A stretch of 32,969 nt of DNA from Streptomyces hygroscopicus subsp. hygroscopicus (GTDB lineage Bacteria > Actinomycetota > Actinomycetes > Streptomycetales > Streptomycetaceae). Of this stretch, positions 1 through 7,756 are shown in pieces. The notes below the pieces were generated by a model. The model made no database searches, had not been told where the DNA came from, and was given only the letters and a program-made list of their open reading frames with translations. Both the position numbers and the translations under genes were made by a program. The stretch spans positions 1-32,969 of the forward strand of contig NZ_BBOX01000193.1 of assembly GCF_001553455.1 (NCBI RefSeq). Direction: 5' to 3'. How positions within the stretch are numbered: position 1 is the first letter of the stretch; each line of letters opens with the position of its first letter.

Positions 1-1404
1 GGGGCGGAATTCCACCGTGTAGCCGTGCCGTTCGGCCACTTCCCCCGCCCAGTCCCGGAACTCCACCCGCGTCCATTCGAAACGGTGGTCCCCGTGGCGC
101 ATCCGCCCGGCGGGCAGGGTCTCCCAGCGCACGTTGTACTCGACATTGGGCGTGGTCACCACGACGGCCTTGGGCCGTGCGGCGCCGAACACCGCGTGCT
201 CCAGGGCGGGCAACCGGGGCGGGTCCACATGCTCGATCACCTCGCTGAGGACCGCCGCGTCATATCCGGCGAGCCGGGAGTCGGTGTAGGTGAGCGCGCC
301 CTGGGTCAGCTTCAGCCGGGCCGACTGCCGCTCGGACATGCGGTCCAGCCGCAGCCTCCGTGCCGTCTCGTTGAGCGCGCGCATCGACACATCGACGCCC
401 ACGATCTCGGTGAACCGCGTGTCCTTGAGCAGTTCCCCCAGCAACTGGCCCTGACCGCAGCCGAGATCGACCACCCGGGCCGCCTCGACCTCACGCAGGG
501 CGTCGAGTATCGCCTCGCGCCGCCGTACCGCCAGCGGAACCGGCTTCCCGGGCCCCTCTGCGCCTTCGTCCCCCTCCATCAGCTCGGCCGCCGGGGCATC
601 GACGGCGTTGTCGATCTCCTCCGCCTCGGTGTCGTCGGCCTCGGCGAGCCGCGCCAGCTCCAGACGCTCCAGCGCACTGCGCGTCAGCGACCAGCGCCGG
701 GCCAGATAGCGGTTGGTGATCAGCCGCTGCTCGGGGTGGTGCTCCAGCCAGCCCTCGCCGGAGCGCAGCAGCTTGTCCACCTCGTCCGTGGCGACCCAGT
801 AGTGCTTGGCATCGTCGAGCACGGGCAGCAGCACATACAGATGGCGCAGGGCGTCCGCCAGCCGCAGCTCGCCCTCCAGCACCAGCCGTACGTACCGTGA
901 GTCGCCCCAGTGCGGGAACTGTTCGTCCAGCGCCACCGGCTCGGCCGTCACCGCCCACCCCAGCGGGGCGAAGAGCCGCTCGACCAGGGCGGCGCCGCCC
1001 CGGGCGGGCAGCGCGGGCACCTCGATCCGCAGCGGCAGCGGCCGCTCCGGCAGCTCGGGCCGGGCCTTGCACTGGCCCTTCAGCGCGCTGGAGAAGACCG
1101 CGCTCAGCGCGACCGCCAGCAGTGAGGAGGCGGCATAGGGGCGGTCGTTGACGTACTGCGCGAGCGCGGAGTCGGGGGCGCCGCCCCGGCCCTTGCCACG
1201 GCCCCGTCGCACCAGCGCCACGGGGTCCACCTCCAGCAGCAGCGCCGCGGTGCATTGTTCCGCGGTCGCCTCGGGATAGAGGACATGTGCGGTGCCGTGG
1301 GAGGTCGAGAACCGCTGGGCCTTGTCGGGGTGTTTGTGCAGCAGAAACCCGAGGTCGGTCGCGGGGCGCTCGGCGGTGCCGGTGGTGGTTATCGTCAAGA
1401 ACAC
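1..1404 (-). CDS. hen1: 3'-terminal RNA ribose 2'-O-methyltransferase Hen1 (C-terminus cut by window edge)
   Basis: Bacterial Hen1 methylates the 2'-OH of the 3'-terminal nucleotide of a broken RNA before Pnkp seals it, so the repaired RNA resists a second cut at the same site. The reading frame is open from the GTG at 1404 to the window edge: 468 codons are visible and the last few are missing. The first ~230 residues are the bacterial N-terminal ligase-partner domain. The SAM motif VVDLGCGQGQ lies near residue 310. The metal-binding E388-V-I-E391-H392 and a downstream HGDHRFEW stretch near residue 438 match the Mn2+-dependent Hen1 active site. The start is the GTG opening MFLTITTTGTA, 34 bp after the mmuM stop. 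The usual partner, a pnkp gene, would lie beyond the left edge and cannot be seen. Identification is firm. Confidence 0.95.
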   Translation of the reverse strand, partial: MFLTITTTGTAERPATDLGFLLHKHPDKAQRFSTSHGTAHVLYPEATAEQCTAALLLEVDPVALVRRGRGKGRGGAPDSALAQYVNDRPYAASSLLAVALSAVFSSALKGQCKARPELPERPLPLRIEVPALPARGGAALVERLFAPLGWAVTAEPVALDEQFPHWGDSRYVRLVLEGELRLADALRHLYVLLPVLDDAKHYWVATDEVDKLLRSGEGWLEHHPEQRLITNRYLARRWSLTRSALERLELARLAEADDTEAEEIDNAVDAPAAELMEGDEGAEGPGKPVPLAVRRREAILDALREVEAARVVDLGCGQGQLLGELLKDTRFTEIVGVDVSMRALNETARRLRLDRMSERQSARLKLTQGALTYTDSRLAGYDAAVLSEVIEHVDPPRLPALEHAVFGAARPKAVVVTTPNVEYNVRWETLPAGRMRHGDHRFEWTRVEFRDWAGEVAERHGYTVEFRP

Positions 1405-1438
1405 CCGTCCGAGTATCGCCGGGCGAAGCGCCCGCCAC

Positions 1439-2443
1439 CTAATGGTTTCTCACCATGGCCGCCAGCTCCGCGATCCGCTCCGGCCCCACCCGGCAGCAGC
1501 CGCCGATGAGCCGCGCCCCCGCGTCATGCCATGCCGTCACCCGGCCCGGGTCGAAGGTCGCCCGGCCACGCCAGCTCCGTGCCGTGGCATCCCACTCCTC
1601 TCCGCTGTTCGGATAGACCACCACGGGCTTGTCCGTGGTGTCGGCCGCGATCTCCACGGCCCGGTCGGCGTCGCCCGGCTCACAGCAGTTGACGCCCACG
1701 GCGATCACCTGGTCGACCCCCGCGGCCACGGCGAACGCGTCCCGCAATGGCTGCCCGGCCCGGGTGGTCTCCCCCGCGATGCTGTAGGAGAGCCACACCG
1801 GCACCCCGCATCCCTCGACCGCCCTCAGCATCGCCGCGGCCTCATCCGCGTCCGGCACCGTCTCCAGCGCCAGCACATCGGGCCCGGCCGCGGCCAGCGC
1901 CTCGATCCTCGGCCGGTGGAACCGCTCCAGCTCGGCCACGCTCAGCCCGTACCGCCCGCGGTACTCGCTGCCGTCCGCCAGCATCGCCCCGTAGGGGCCG
2001 ACGGAGGCGGCGACCCACACCGGCTCCGCGCCGCGGTCGGCCGCGCCCGCCCGCTCGGCAACCGCCCGCTCGGCAACCGCCCGGTCAGTAGCCGACCGCT
2101 CGGCAGCCGCCCGGTCAGCCACTGCCCGCTCGGCTGCCCGGCGCGCCAGCTCGACACTGCGCCGCAGCAGCGCCGTGGCCTCCTCGCGGCCCACGCCCCG
2201 GTGACCGAAGCCCTCGTAGGTGGCCTGATAGCTGCTGGTGATGAGCACCCGTGCGCCCGCCCGTGCGTAGGCGGTGTGGGCCGCCTCGATCTGCCCCGGG
2301 TCATCGGCCAGCAGCCGGGCCGACCACAGCTCGTCGGAGAGATCGCAGCCCTGAGCCTCCAACTGGTTGGACAGCCCGCCGTCGAGAACGAGCGGTCCAT
2401 GCCGCAACGCGGCGGCGAGGGACGAAGGGGGTATGGACGTCAC
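1439..2443 (-). CDS. mmuM: homocysteine S-methyltransferase
   Basis: The protein transfers a methyl group from S-methylmethionine (or SAM) to homocysteine to make methionine. Early DGGLSNQLEAQG, GVNCCEP near two thirds of the length and C-terminal IGGCCRVGPERI supply the three zinc-ligating cysteines of this family, so the enzyme looks intact. Two GTG starts are possible, at 2449 and 2443. I prefer 2443 because AGGAG ends 5 nt upstream, which gives 334 residues. It follows the LLM oxidoreductase stop by 20 bp and precedes hen1 by 34 bp, so the four genes probably share a transcript. An unusual feature is an Ala/Glu/Arg pentapeptide-repeat insert near residues 101-130, between two conserved segments of the barrel; see the repeat entry. 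Confidence 0.93.
   Translation of the reverse strand: MTSIPPSSLAAALRHGPLVLDGGLSNQLEAQGCDLSDELWSARLLADDPGQIEAAHTAYARAGARVLITSSYQATYEGFGHRGVGREEATALLRRSVELARRAAERAVADRAAAERSATDRAVAERAVAERAGAADRGAEPVWVAASVGPYGAMLADGSEYRGRYGLSVAELERFHRPRIEALAAAGPDVLALETVPDADEAAAMLRAVEGCGVPVWLSYSIAGETTRAGQPLRDAFAVAAGVDQVIAVGVNCCEPGDADRAVEIAADTTDKPVVVYPNSGEEWDATARSWRGRATFDPGRVTAWHDAGARLIGGCCRVGPERIAELAAMVRNH
2053..2142. repeat. 15-bp tandem repeat inside mmuM
   Basis: About six units of 15 bp. The first two (GCTCGGCAACCGCCC at 2053 and 2068) are identical and the rest are degenerate. The unit length keeps the mmuM frame open and encodes an A-E/D-R-A-x pentapeptide run in the protein. It looks like replication-slippage expansion in a surface loop or helix. 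Confidence 0.85.
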
Positions 2444-2463
2444 GGGCACTCCTGATGGTTCGC

Positions 2464-3396
2464 TCAGCCCAGCTGGGCCTGGACCTGCGAGGAAATCAGC
2501 TCCAGGTGGTCGAGGTCCTGGAGGTCCAGCATCTGGAGGTAGATCCGGGAGGCGCCCACCTCCGCATAGCGGCCGATCTTGTCGACGACCTCGGCCGGGG
2601 AGCCCGCCAGCCCGTTCCCCTTCAGCTCATCGACCTCCCGGCCGATCGCCGCGGCCCGCCGGGCGACCTCGGCGTCGTCCTTGCCCACGCACACCACGAG
2701 CGCGTTGGAGTAGACCAGGTCGTCGCCCTTGCGGCCGGCGGCCTCGGCCGCCTCCCGCACCCGGCCGAACTGGCGCTCACTGTCCTCGACCGAGGCGAAC
2801 GGCATATTGAACTCGTCCGCGTACTGAGCGGCCAGCCGCGGGGTGCGGGTCGCCCCGTGGCCGCCGATCAGCACCGGCACCTTGCTCTGCGCGGGCTTGG
2901 GCAGCGCCGGGGAGTCCACCAGCTGGTAGTGGGCGCCGTCATAGCCGAAGGTCTCGCCGACCGGCGTCTGCCACAGCCCGGTGACGATGGCCAGCTGCTC
3001 CTCCAGCCGCGCGAACTTCTCCTTGGGGAAGGGGATCCCATAGGCGCTGTGCTCCTCCTCGAACCAGCCCGCGCCCAGACCCAGCTCGACACGACCGCCC
3101 GACATCTGGTCGACCTGCGCGACCTGGATCGCCAGCACACCGGGCAGCCGGAAGGTGGCGGCGGTCATCAGGGTGCCCAGCCGGATCCGCCGGGTCTCGC
3201 GAGCCAGCCCGGCCAGGGTGATCCAGGCGTCGGTGGGGCCGGGAAGGCCGTCCACGCTTCCCATGCGCAGATAGTGGTCGGAGCGGAAAAAGGCGTCGAA
3301 GCCCAGGTCCTCGGTGGCCTTGGCGACGGTGAGCAGAGTGTCGTAGGTCGCGCCCTGCTGGGGCTCGGTGAAGATGCGAAGATCCATGCCCCCCAT
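2464..3396 (-). CDS. LLM-class F420-dependent oxidoreductase
   Basis: This is a luciferase-like (beta/alpha)8-barrel oxidoreductase that probably uses coenzyme F420, as most actinobacterial members do. Its substrate cannot be predicted. Visible family marks are the N-terminal LRIFTEPQQG, DAFFRSDHY near residue 40, the ARETRRIRLGT strand, and VELGLGAGWFEEEH followed by VPVLIGGHG. The length of about 307-310 residues is normal. The start is ambiguous: ATG 3396 has AGGAGG only 4 nt upstream, while ATG 3387 (MDLRIF) gives a longer spacing. The AGGAGG lies over the stop region of the preceding DUF6099-like gene, 9 bp away, which suggests translational coupling in a DUF6099-LLM-mmuM-hen1 operon. 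Confidence 0.92.
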   Translation of the reverse strand: MGGMDLRIFTEPQQGATYDTLLTVAKATEDLGFDAFFRSDHYLRMGSVDGLPGPTDAWITLAGLARETRRIRLGTLMTAATFRLPGVLAIQVAQVDQMSGGRVELGLGAGWFEEEHSAYGIPFPKEKFARLEEQLAIVTGLWQTPVGETFGYDGAHYQLVDSPALPKPAQSKVPVLIGGHGATRTPRLAAQYADEFNMPFASVEDSERQFGRVREAAEAAGRKGDDLVYSNALVVCVGKDDAEVARRAAAIGREVDELKGNGLAGSPAEVVDKIGRYAEVGASRIYLQMLDLQDLDHLELISSQVQAQLG

Positions 3397-3405
3397 CCTG
3401 CCTCC

Positions 3406-3891
3406 TCATGCGGCACCGCCCCACTCCCCACCCCACTCGCGGAACGTGAGGTGCCTGAGCATCCCGTGCACCCGGTCCCTGGCCTCGTCCGCCGCGTCGA
3501 TCGCTTCCACGCACTGCCAGTACAGCGCCTCCTCCTCCGTGTTGGAGGCCACGCCGACCAGCGCGAATCCCGCCTCCGCGAGCAGATCTCCCAGCGCCAG
3601 CAGCACCCCTCTCGGATCGCGCACCTCCGAGAGCTGCGCGGCCCGTAAGCCCCCGCCGCGCAGCGCGGGATGGTGCAACGCCGGACGGAACAGGGCGCCG
3701 CGCGCCCGCCCACCGGCCTCGCACAGACCGCGCGCCTCCGCTCGCGCGGCCGCCGGGCCACTCACCACGAAATATCCGCCGACCGCCTCGGCCAGCGCCT
3801 GAACCTGCCAGGCTTCGGCCACGATGTCGTGCACGCTCCCGGCCTTCGCCAGGGCATGCCGGGTGACACCGATCAGCCGCATCGCGTCCAT
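3406..3891 (-). CDS. DUF6099-like protein of unknown function
   Basis: A 161-residue, Ala/Arg-rich, mostly helical soluble protein with no catalytic motif I can recognise. The opening MDAMRLIGVTRHALAKAG and the pattern EAWQVQALAEAVG resemble the Streptomyces family filed as DUF6099; I base this on recall, not on a search. I chose the ATG at 3891 because AGAGGGG lies about 8 nt upstream; in-frame TTG 3909 and GTG 3900 are possible but less good. It appears to be the first gene of a minus-strand operon with the oxidoreductase, mmuM and hen1. No signal peptide or membrane segment is seen. Confidence 0.75.
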   Translation of the reverse strand: MDAMRLIGVTRHALAKAGSVHDIVAEAWQVQALAEAVGGYFVVSGPAAARAEARGLCEAGGRARGALFRPALHHPALRGGGLRAAQLSEVRDPRGVLLALGDLLAEAGFALVGVASNTEEEALYWQCVEAIDAADEARDRVHGMLRHLTFREWGGEWGGAA

Positions 3892-3987
3892 TCCCCGCAC
3901 CCCTCTCAACGGACTCCTCGCACCCGTCTCTCCTCCACTACCCAGAGTGATGACTAACAGGCCGAAAAGCTAGGGGAATTCAGGAAT

Positions 3988-4000
3988 CTGTTGACAACAG
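3988..4000. promoter_or_regulatory. palindrome CTGTTGACAACAG overlapping a TTGACA box
   Basis: CTGTTG-A-CAACAG is a perfect 6+1+6 palindrome in an AT-richer patch. It contains TTGACA (3991-3996). TAACTT, a weak -10 match, follows after 16 bp on the plus strand. The same patch also lies ~100 bp upstream of the minus-strand DUF6099-like gene. It may be an operator or promoter, but no plus-strand gene follows, so the direction is uncertain. Confidence 0.4.
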
Positions 4001-4006
4001 TTGCGA

Positions 4007-4015
4007 TGTGGATAA
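4007..4015 (-). promoter_or_regulatory. DnaA-box-like 9-mer TTATCCACA
   Basis: The minus strand reads TTATCCACA, an exact match to the classical strong DnaA box; Streptomyces boxes are usually TTGTCCACA. It stands alone here, so it is not an origin. It sits 6 bp from the palindrome at 3988-4000 and could titrate DnaA, regulate the DUF6099-like gene, or be chance. Confidence 0.4.
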
Positions 4016-4145
4016 CTTTTTCACCACGGAGAGTGACGGATGGAGGTGTCAGGGGCCCACGGCCGCCGTCCGCGAAACCGGTTCACCGCCGCGGCCCCCG
4101 TTCACTGACCGTTCACGGCGGCTGCGACCGCTCGTGGTCGGCCCC

Positions 4146-4268
4146 CGCCCCTCGCGGTGAGCACCCGCCCTCCGAACCCTCAACGGCCGCCCCTCACGGT
4201 GAGCGGCCACCCTCGCACCCTCAACGGCCGCCCCTCGTACTGAGCGGCCGCCCCTCGCCGTCAGCGCC
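4146..4268. repeat. 41/42-bp direct repeat with 20-bp half units
   Basis: Two adjacent units of 42 and 41 bp (4146-4187, 4188-4228) both start CGCCCCTC and end CCCTCAACGGC. Two 20-bp half units follow (4229-4248, 4249-4268). This repeat fills most of the ~410-bp gap between the MazG-like and DUF6099-like genes. I see no credible gene in 3,892-4,303. Confidence 0.7.
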
Positions 4269-4303
4269 CGCTCTTCAAACTGTCAGTGTCCAGCCCCGCG
4301 CCG

Positions 4304-4666
4304 TCAGCGCCCGCCGTTCACCGGGAACCGCCCCTCGTTCCGGTCGATCTTCGCGGAGAGCGCCGCCAGCGCGTCGATCCCCAGCACCTCGCAGAACTGG
4401 AGCAGATACGCCAGCACATCCGCGACCTCGTCCTCGACCCGGGCCGCCGCGACCTCGTCCTCCATCACCCGCGCCGACTGCTCCGGCGTCAGCCACTGGA
4501 AGATCTCCACCAGCTCCGACGCCTCGACGCTCAGCGCTGCCGCGAGGTTCTTGGGCGTGTGGTACTGCTGCCAGTCGCGGGCCGCCGCGAAGGCGGCCAG
4601 TCTGCGCTGGAGCGCCGCCACGTCCAGGCCGTCGGTTCGTCGCTCACTCTCATGGAACTCGCTCAC
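4304..4666 (-). CDS. MazG-like nucleotide pyrophosphohydrolase
   Basis: A small all-alpha NTP pyrophosphatase of the RS21-C6/dCTPase branch, which hydrolyses (often non-canonical) dNTPs to the monophosphate and pyrophosphate in the cytosol. The motifs are clear: DWQQYHTPKNLAAAL, EASELVEIFQWL with the first acidic metal-binding cluster, and EDEVADVLAYLL with the second. The 120-residue length is normal for a single-domain member. The GTG start at 4666 lies inside the end of the upstream ATPase gene, with a 17-bp overlap, so the two are probably translated together. Family assignment is firm; substrate is unknown. Confidence 0.93.
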   Translation of the reverse strand: MSEFHESERRTDGLDVAALQRRLAAFAAARDWQQYHTPKNLAAALSVEASELVEIFQWLTPEQSARVMEDEVAAARVEDEVADVLAYLLQFCEVLGIDALAALSAKIDRNEGRFPVNGGR

Positions 4667-5819
4667 GCCCCAGGTCTACCACCGTGACGGGGGCGTCCCC
4701 GACCGCCCCCGTCACGTCTCCCACCGTCCCCACGAGCCGGATGTGCCCCCGTGCGCACATCCGGGCCGCCACCCCCAGGAGCTCCCGCGCCTGTCGCCGG
4801 TCCAGACACCGGTCGAAACCGTCGGCCAGCACGGTCAGCACCTGCCGCGCGGGGAGCACATCGGCCGCCGGGTCCACGGCCAGCACACCGGGCCCGGTCA
4901 GCAGTACCAGCGCGAGCGCGAGATAGCGCAGCTCGCCGTCGCCCAGCCGCTCCACGGGCATCGCGCCGAGCTCCCCCTGCTCGACCAGGGCCCGCACCGC
5001 CCCGTCCGCGTACCCCTCCGTGACCAGGCCCTCGACCGGTCCGGCGCATCCGGCCCGGACCGCCGCGACCAGCGCCGCATGGCGCGTACCGCACTCCCGG
5101 CTGGTCCGCCGCAGCACCGCCGCCAGGTTCTCGCAGCCGCCGCGCAGCCGCCCGTCCCTCGGCGCCGCCGGGGCCCGCATCCGCTCCGGCCGCGGATCGC
5201 AGGGGAAGACCGAGCGCAGCGCGATGACCACCTGCTCGGCGGCGGCCAGCGCGAGCCGCTGCCCCTCCGTCGTGCCCGCCACCCGCAGGGGCAGCAGCGA
5301 GGTCGCCAGCCGGTCGTCGGGCAGCGGGGCGCGGGTGACCGCGACGGCTCCCGCCGTGTGCCAGGCGGCCTGCACACAGCGCCGCCCCGGGTCGCGCAGC
5401 GCCGTCTCCAGCAGGGTCTCTCCCGCGCCCGTCATCCGCTCGCCCACGATCCGCAGTTCGGGCTCGGCCTGTACGGCGACATCGAGCCGCACGGGCCCGA
5501 CCGGGCCGTCCACGGTGCAGCCGATGCGGAAGCCGCGCCGCCCCTGCCGGTCCGGCCGCGCCCGGCGCGGGATGTACGCCGCCGGCTCGCGGAACACCTC
5601 CGCGAGCCGGGCTCCGCTCGCGAGCCGCGCGAGCGCCGCGTACGCCTCCAGCACGCCGGACTTACCGCTTCCGCTCGGCCCGGAGATCAGGGTCAGCGGG
5701 CCCAGCCGGAAGGCGGCACGGCGGTGGGTCTTGAAGGCCGACAGCCTCAACTCGGAGACAACGGGACGCAGTTCGGTCCTGGCGGGCAGCAGCCCGGATA
5801 CGCTCATGTCCCGGAACAT
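4650..5819 (-). CDS. SMC/RecF-like P-loop ATPase
   Basis: A ~389-residue ATPase of the SMC/RecF/OLD-like type. An N-terminal LRLSAFKTHRRAAF strand is followed by Walker A GPSGSGKS (Lys 53 counted from the chosen start). A GDGELRYLALAL stretch near residue 280 fits the ABC signature region. The Walker B position reads LAVDPAAD and lacks the usual Asp-Glu pair, so hydrolysis may be weak. The start is uncertain: ATG 5819 and ATG 5807 (MSVSGLLPA) are both in frame without a good ribosome binding site, and the frame is open further upstream. It is coupled to the MazG-like gene by a 17-bp overlap. Its function is unknown; a DNA-metabolism or stress role with the nucleotide hydrolase is possible. 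Confidence 0.8.
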   Translation of the reverse strand: MFRDMSVSGLLPARTELRPVVSELRLSAFKTHRRAAFRLGPLTLISGPSGSGKSGVLEAYAALARLASGARLAEVFREPAAYIPRRARPDRQGRRGFRIGCTVDGPVGPVRLDVAVQAEPELRIVGERMTGAGETLLETALRDPGRRCVQAAWHTAGAVAVTRAPLPDDRLATSLLPLRVAGTTEGQRLALAAAEQVVIALRSVFPCDPRPERMRAPAAPRDGRLRGGCENLAAVLRRTSRECGTRHAALVAAVRAGCAGPVEGLVTEGYADGAVRALVEQGELGAMPVERLGDGELRYLALALVLLTGPGVLAVDPAADVLPARQVLTVLADGFDRCLDRRQARELLGVAARMCARGHIRLVGTVGDVTGAVGDAPVTVVDLGRERVP

Positions 5820-5918
5820 ATCTGTGGCACATACCGCCGAACCGTTACGCCTTCCGTATCTTCCTACCATCGGGGGATAGCCGTGGTGGCTGATGATGAC
5901 CAAGGGACAGCGGTTAAC

Positions 5919-5993
5919 CGGTGATCAGGGAGCTACAGCGGACGCCCGGTGATCAGGGAGCCGAGATCCCGCGGGTGCCCGGTGATCAGGGAG
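5919..5993. repeat. three direct copies of CGGTGATCAGGGAG
   Basis: Exact 14-mers start at 5919, 5947 and 5980, spaced 28 and 33 bp. Each contains the palindrome TGATCA. They lie ~100 bp upstream of the ATPase gene, in the ~630-bp gap that ends at ectD. They could be repeated operator sites or a slippage product. Confidence 0.75.
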
Positions 5994-6450
5994 TTGAGGA
6001 CGGCACGGGGGCCATGGCGGACCACACCTTCTGGATCGTGGCCGCGCACGGGCGCTGACGTCCGCCGCGTGGCGCACGGCCGAAGTGGTGGCGGAGAAGC
6101 GGGCGAGCGCGGCGATCAGCGCACGGCGGGCCACAGCTGGACCAGGTGGTCGCAGCTGAGGGGCGCCGGCCCCTCCCCGGCGGCGGGGGCTTCCCGGTGC
6201 CCGCGGGCGGCGACGACGGGCACCGCCGACGAGCGTCGACCACGGACGGCGACGACGAGCACCGAGCGCGGGCCCCGACCACGAGCACCGACCACGGGCG
6301 CCGAGCGCGGGCACCGCCGACGAGCACCGACCGCAGACGACGACGGCGAACGGCGACGACGGCGAACGGCGGCGACGGCGAGAGGCACCGAACCGCCGCC
6401 ACCGCCGGAAGAAGACCGCGGACCCACGCACGTTCCCGCCCGCGCGCTGG
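5994..6450. repeat. low-complexity GC-rich intergenic stretch downstream of ectD
   Basis: From about 6190 to 6400 the sequence is a degenerate run of CGACGACGG and GAGCACCGACC-like units, with no homogeneous repeat length. All frames are open because of composition, and the translated products are simple Arg/Ala/Pro strings, so I call no gene. A short GGGGC/GCCCC hairpin occurs near 6160. Confidence 0.55.
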
Positions 6451-7335
6451 CTACCGGACCGGTGTGAAGTCCCGCGCTCCGATGAACTCGGGCCGCCGGA
6501 GGGGGGCCGCGAACGGCTCCACCGCCGTGTTGAGCACGCTGTTGAACACGATGAAGACGTTGCTGCGCGGATACGGCGTGATGTTGTCGGACGAGCCGTG
6601 CATGCAGTTGCAGTCGAACCACGTCGCCGAGCCCGCGGGACCGGTGAACAGGCGGATGCCGTGCTCGTCGGCGAGGCGCCTCAGCGCCCGGTCGGACGGT
6701 GTGCCCGCGTCCTGCGTCCGGAGCGACTTCTTGTAGTTGTCCTTCGGCGTCCGGCCGGCGCACGCGATGAACGTCTTGTGCGACCCCGGCATGATCATGA
6801 GGCCGCCGTTGGTGTCGTGGTTCTCGGTCAGCGCGATCGACACGGACACCGCCCGCATCCGCGGCAGTCCGTCCTCCGCGTGCCAGGTCTCGAAGTCCGA
6901 GTGCCAGTAGAAGCCGGACGCGCCGAAGCCCGGTTTGACGTTGATCCGGGACTGATGGACGTACACGTCGGAGCCGAGGATCCGGCGGGCCGGGCCCACC
7001 ACGCGCTCGTCGCGCACCAGGTTCGAGAAGATCTCGCTGAGCTTGTGGACCTCGAACACCGACCGCACCTCCCGCGACCTCGGTTCGACGACGCGGCGCT
7101 CGTCCGCGCGCAGCGCCGGGTCGCGGACCAGCCGGTCCAGCTCGGCGCGGTACTCCGCGACCTCGTCCCCGGTCAGCAGCTGTCCGACGGTGAGGAAGCC
7201 GTCCCGCTCGTACGGCTCCAGGTCAGGGGTGAGCGGCCCGTGGACGACCGGATCCTGGCGGGGCGTGACGACCTCACGGCTGCCCCGGGTCGGGTACAGG
7301 TCCCGCTCAGCCGCGGTGGTCCTGGTCATCGTCAT
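6451..7335 (-). CDS. ectD: ectoine hydroxylase
   Basis: This Fe(II)/2-oxoglutarate-dependent dioxygenase converts ectoine to 5-hydroxyectoine, a compatible solute that protects against salt and heat stress. The signature [15 protein letters not shown] gives iron ligands H145 and D147. The third ligand is H246 in [11 protein letters not shown], followed by a 2-oxoglutarate-binding Arg region. The length of 294 residues is typical. The ATG at 7335 is preceded by GGAGGAGG at 6 nt. Its start lies 29 bp inside ectC, so it is the last, coupled gene of the ectABCD operon. No clear terminator follows; the next ~500 bp are low-complexity. Confidence 0.97.
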   Translation of the reverse strand: MTMTRTTAAERDLYPTRGSREVVTPRQDPVVHGPLTPDLEPYERDGFLTVGQLLTGDEVAEYRAELDRLVRDPALRADERRVVEPRSREVRSVFEVHKLSEIFSNLVRDERVVGPARRILGSDVYVHQSRINVKPGFGASGFYWHSDFETWHAEDGLPRMRAVSVSIALTENHDTNGGLMIMPGSHKTFIACAGRTPKDNYKKSLRTQDAGTPSDRALRRLADEHGIRLFTGPAGSATWFDCNCMHGSSDNITPYPRSNVFIVFNSVLNTAVEPFAAPLRRPEFIGARDFTPVR

Positions 7336-7735
7336 GGTCAGCCTCCTCCGGCAGCAGCGGATAGACGCCGTTCTCGTCGTGGTCCTCCCGCCCGGTCAGG
7401 GGCGGGTTGAAGACGCACACGCACCGGAAGTCCGTCTTGGGGCGCAGCGTGTGCCGCTCGTGCCCGTCGAGCAGGTACATCGTGCCGGGTGTGATCCAGT
7501 GGGTCTCGCCCGTCTCGTCATTGGTGAGTTCGGCCGTTCCCGCGAGGCACAGCACCGCCTCGACGTGGTGCGCGTACCACATCGACGTCTCCGTCCCCGC
7601 GTACAGCAGGGTCTCGTGCAGCGAGAAGCCGGCCTTCTCCCGGGCGAGCACGATGCGCTTGCTCTCCCAGGTGCCGGAGGCGGCCCGCACATGGCGCTCG
7701 GTGTTCTGAATCTCCGCGAAGGACCGGACAATCAC
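7307..7735 (-). CDS. ectC: L-ectoine synthase
   Basis: This cupin-fold enzyme cyclises N-gamma-acetyl-diaminobutyrate to ectoine with loss of water. The opening [16 protein letters not shown], the [20 protein letters not shown] stretch, [13 protein letters not shown] and [12 protein letters not shown] are characteristic and retain the metal and substrate-binding Glu, Tyr and His residues. The length of 142 residues is slightly above the common 130 because of an acidic tail ([11 protein letters not shown]), which is also where the ectD start overlaps. The start is GTG 7735 with AAAGG 9 nt upstream, 21 bp after ectB. Confidence 0.97.
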   Translation of the reverse strand: MIVRSFAEIQNTERHVRAASGTWESKRIVLAREKAGFSLHETLLYAGTETSMWYAHHVEAVLCLAGTAELTNDETGETHWITPGTMYLLDGHERHTLRPKTDFRCVCVFNPPLTGREDHDENGVYPLLPEEADHDDDQDHRG

Positions 7736-7756
7736 GTGACTGCGCCTTTCTCTTGC

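Noticed and set aside
4007..4015. Replication origin
   Set aside because: There is a single DnaA box and no dnaA/dnaN genes or box cluster.
6014..6058. Plus-strand 14-codon ORF MADHTFWIVAAHGR
   Set aside because: There is no ribosome binding site or terminator, and it is too short to support as a gene.
5925..6431. 168-residue Arg/Ser-rich minus-strand frame
   Set aside because: It is simple low-complexity sequence open in several frames, with no start signal or family resemblance.
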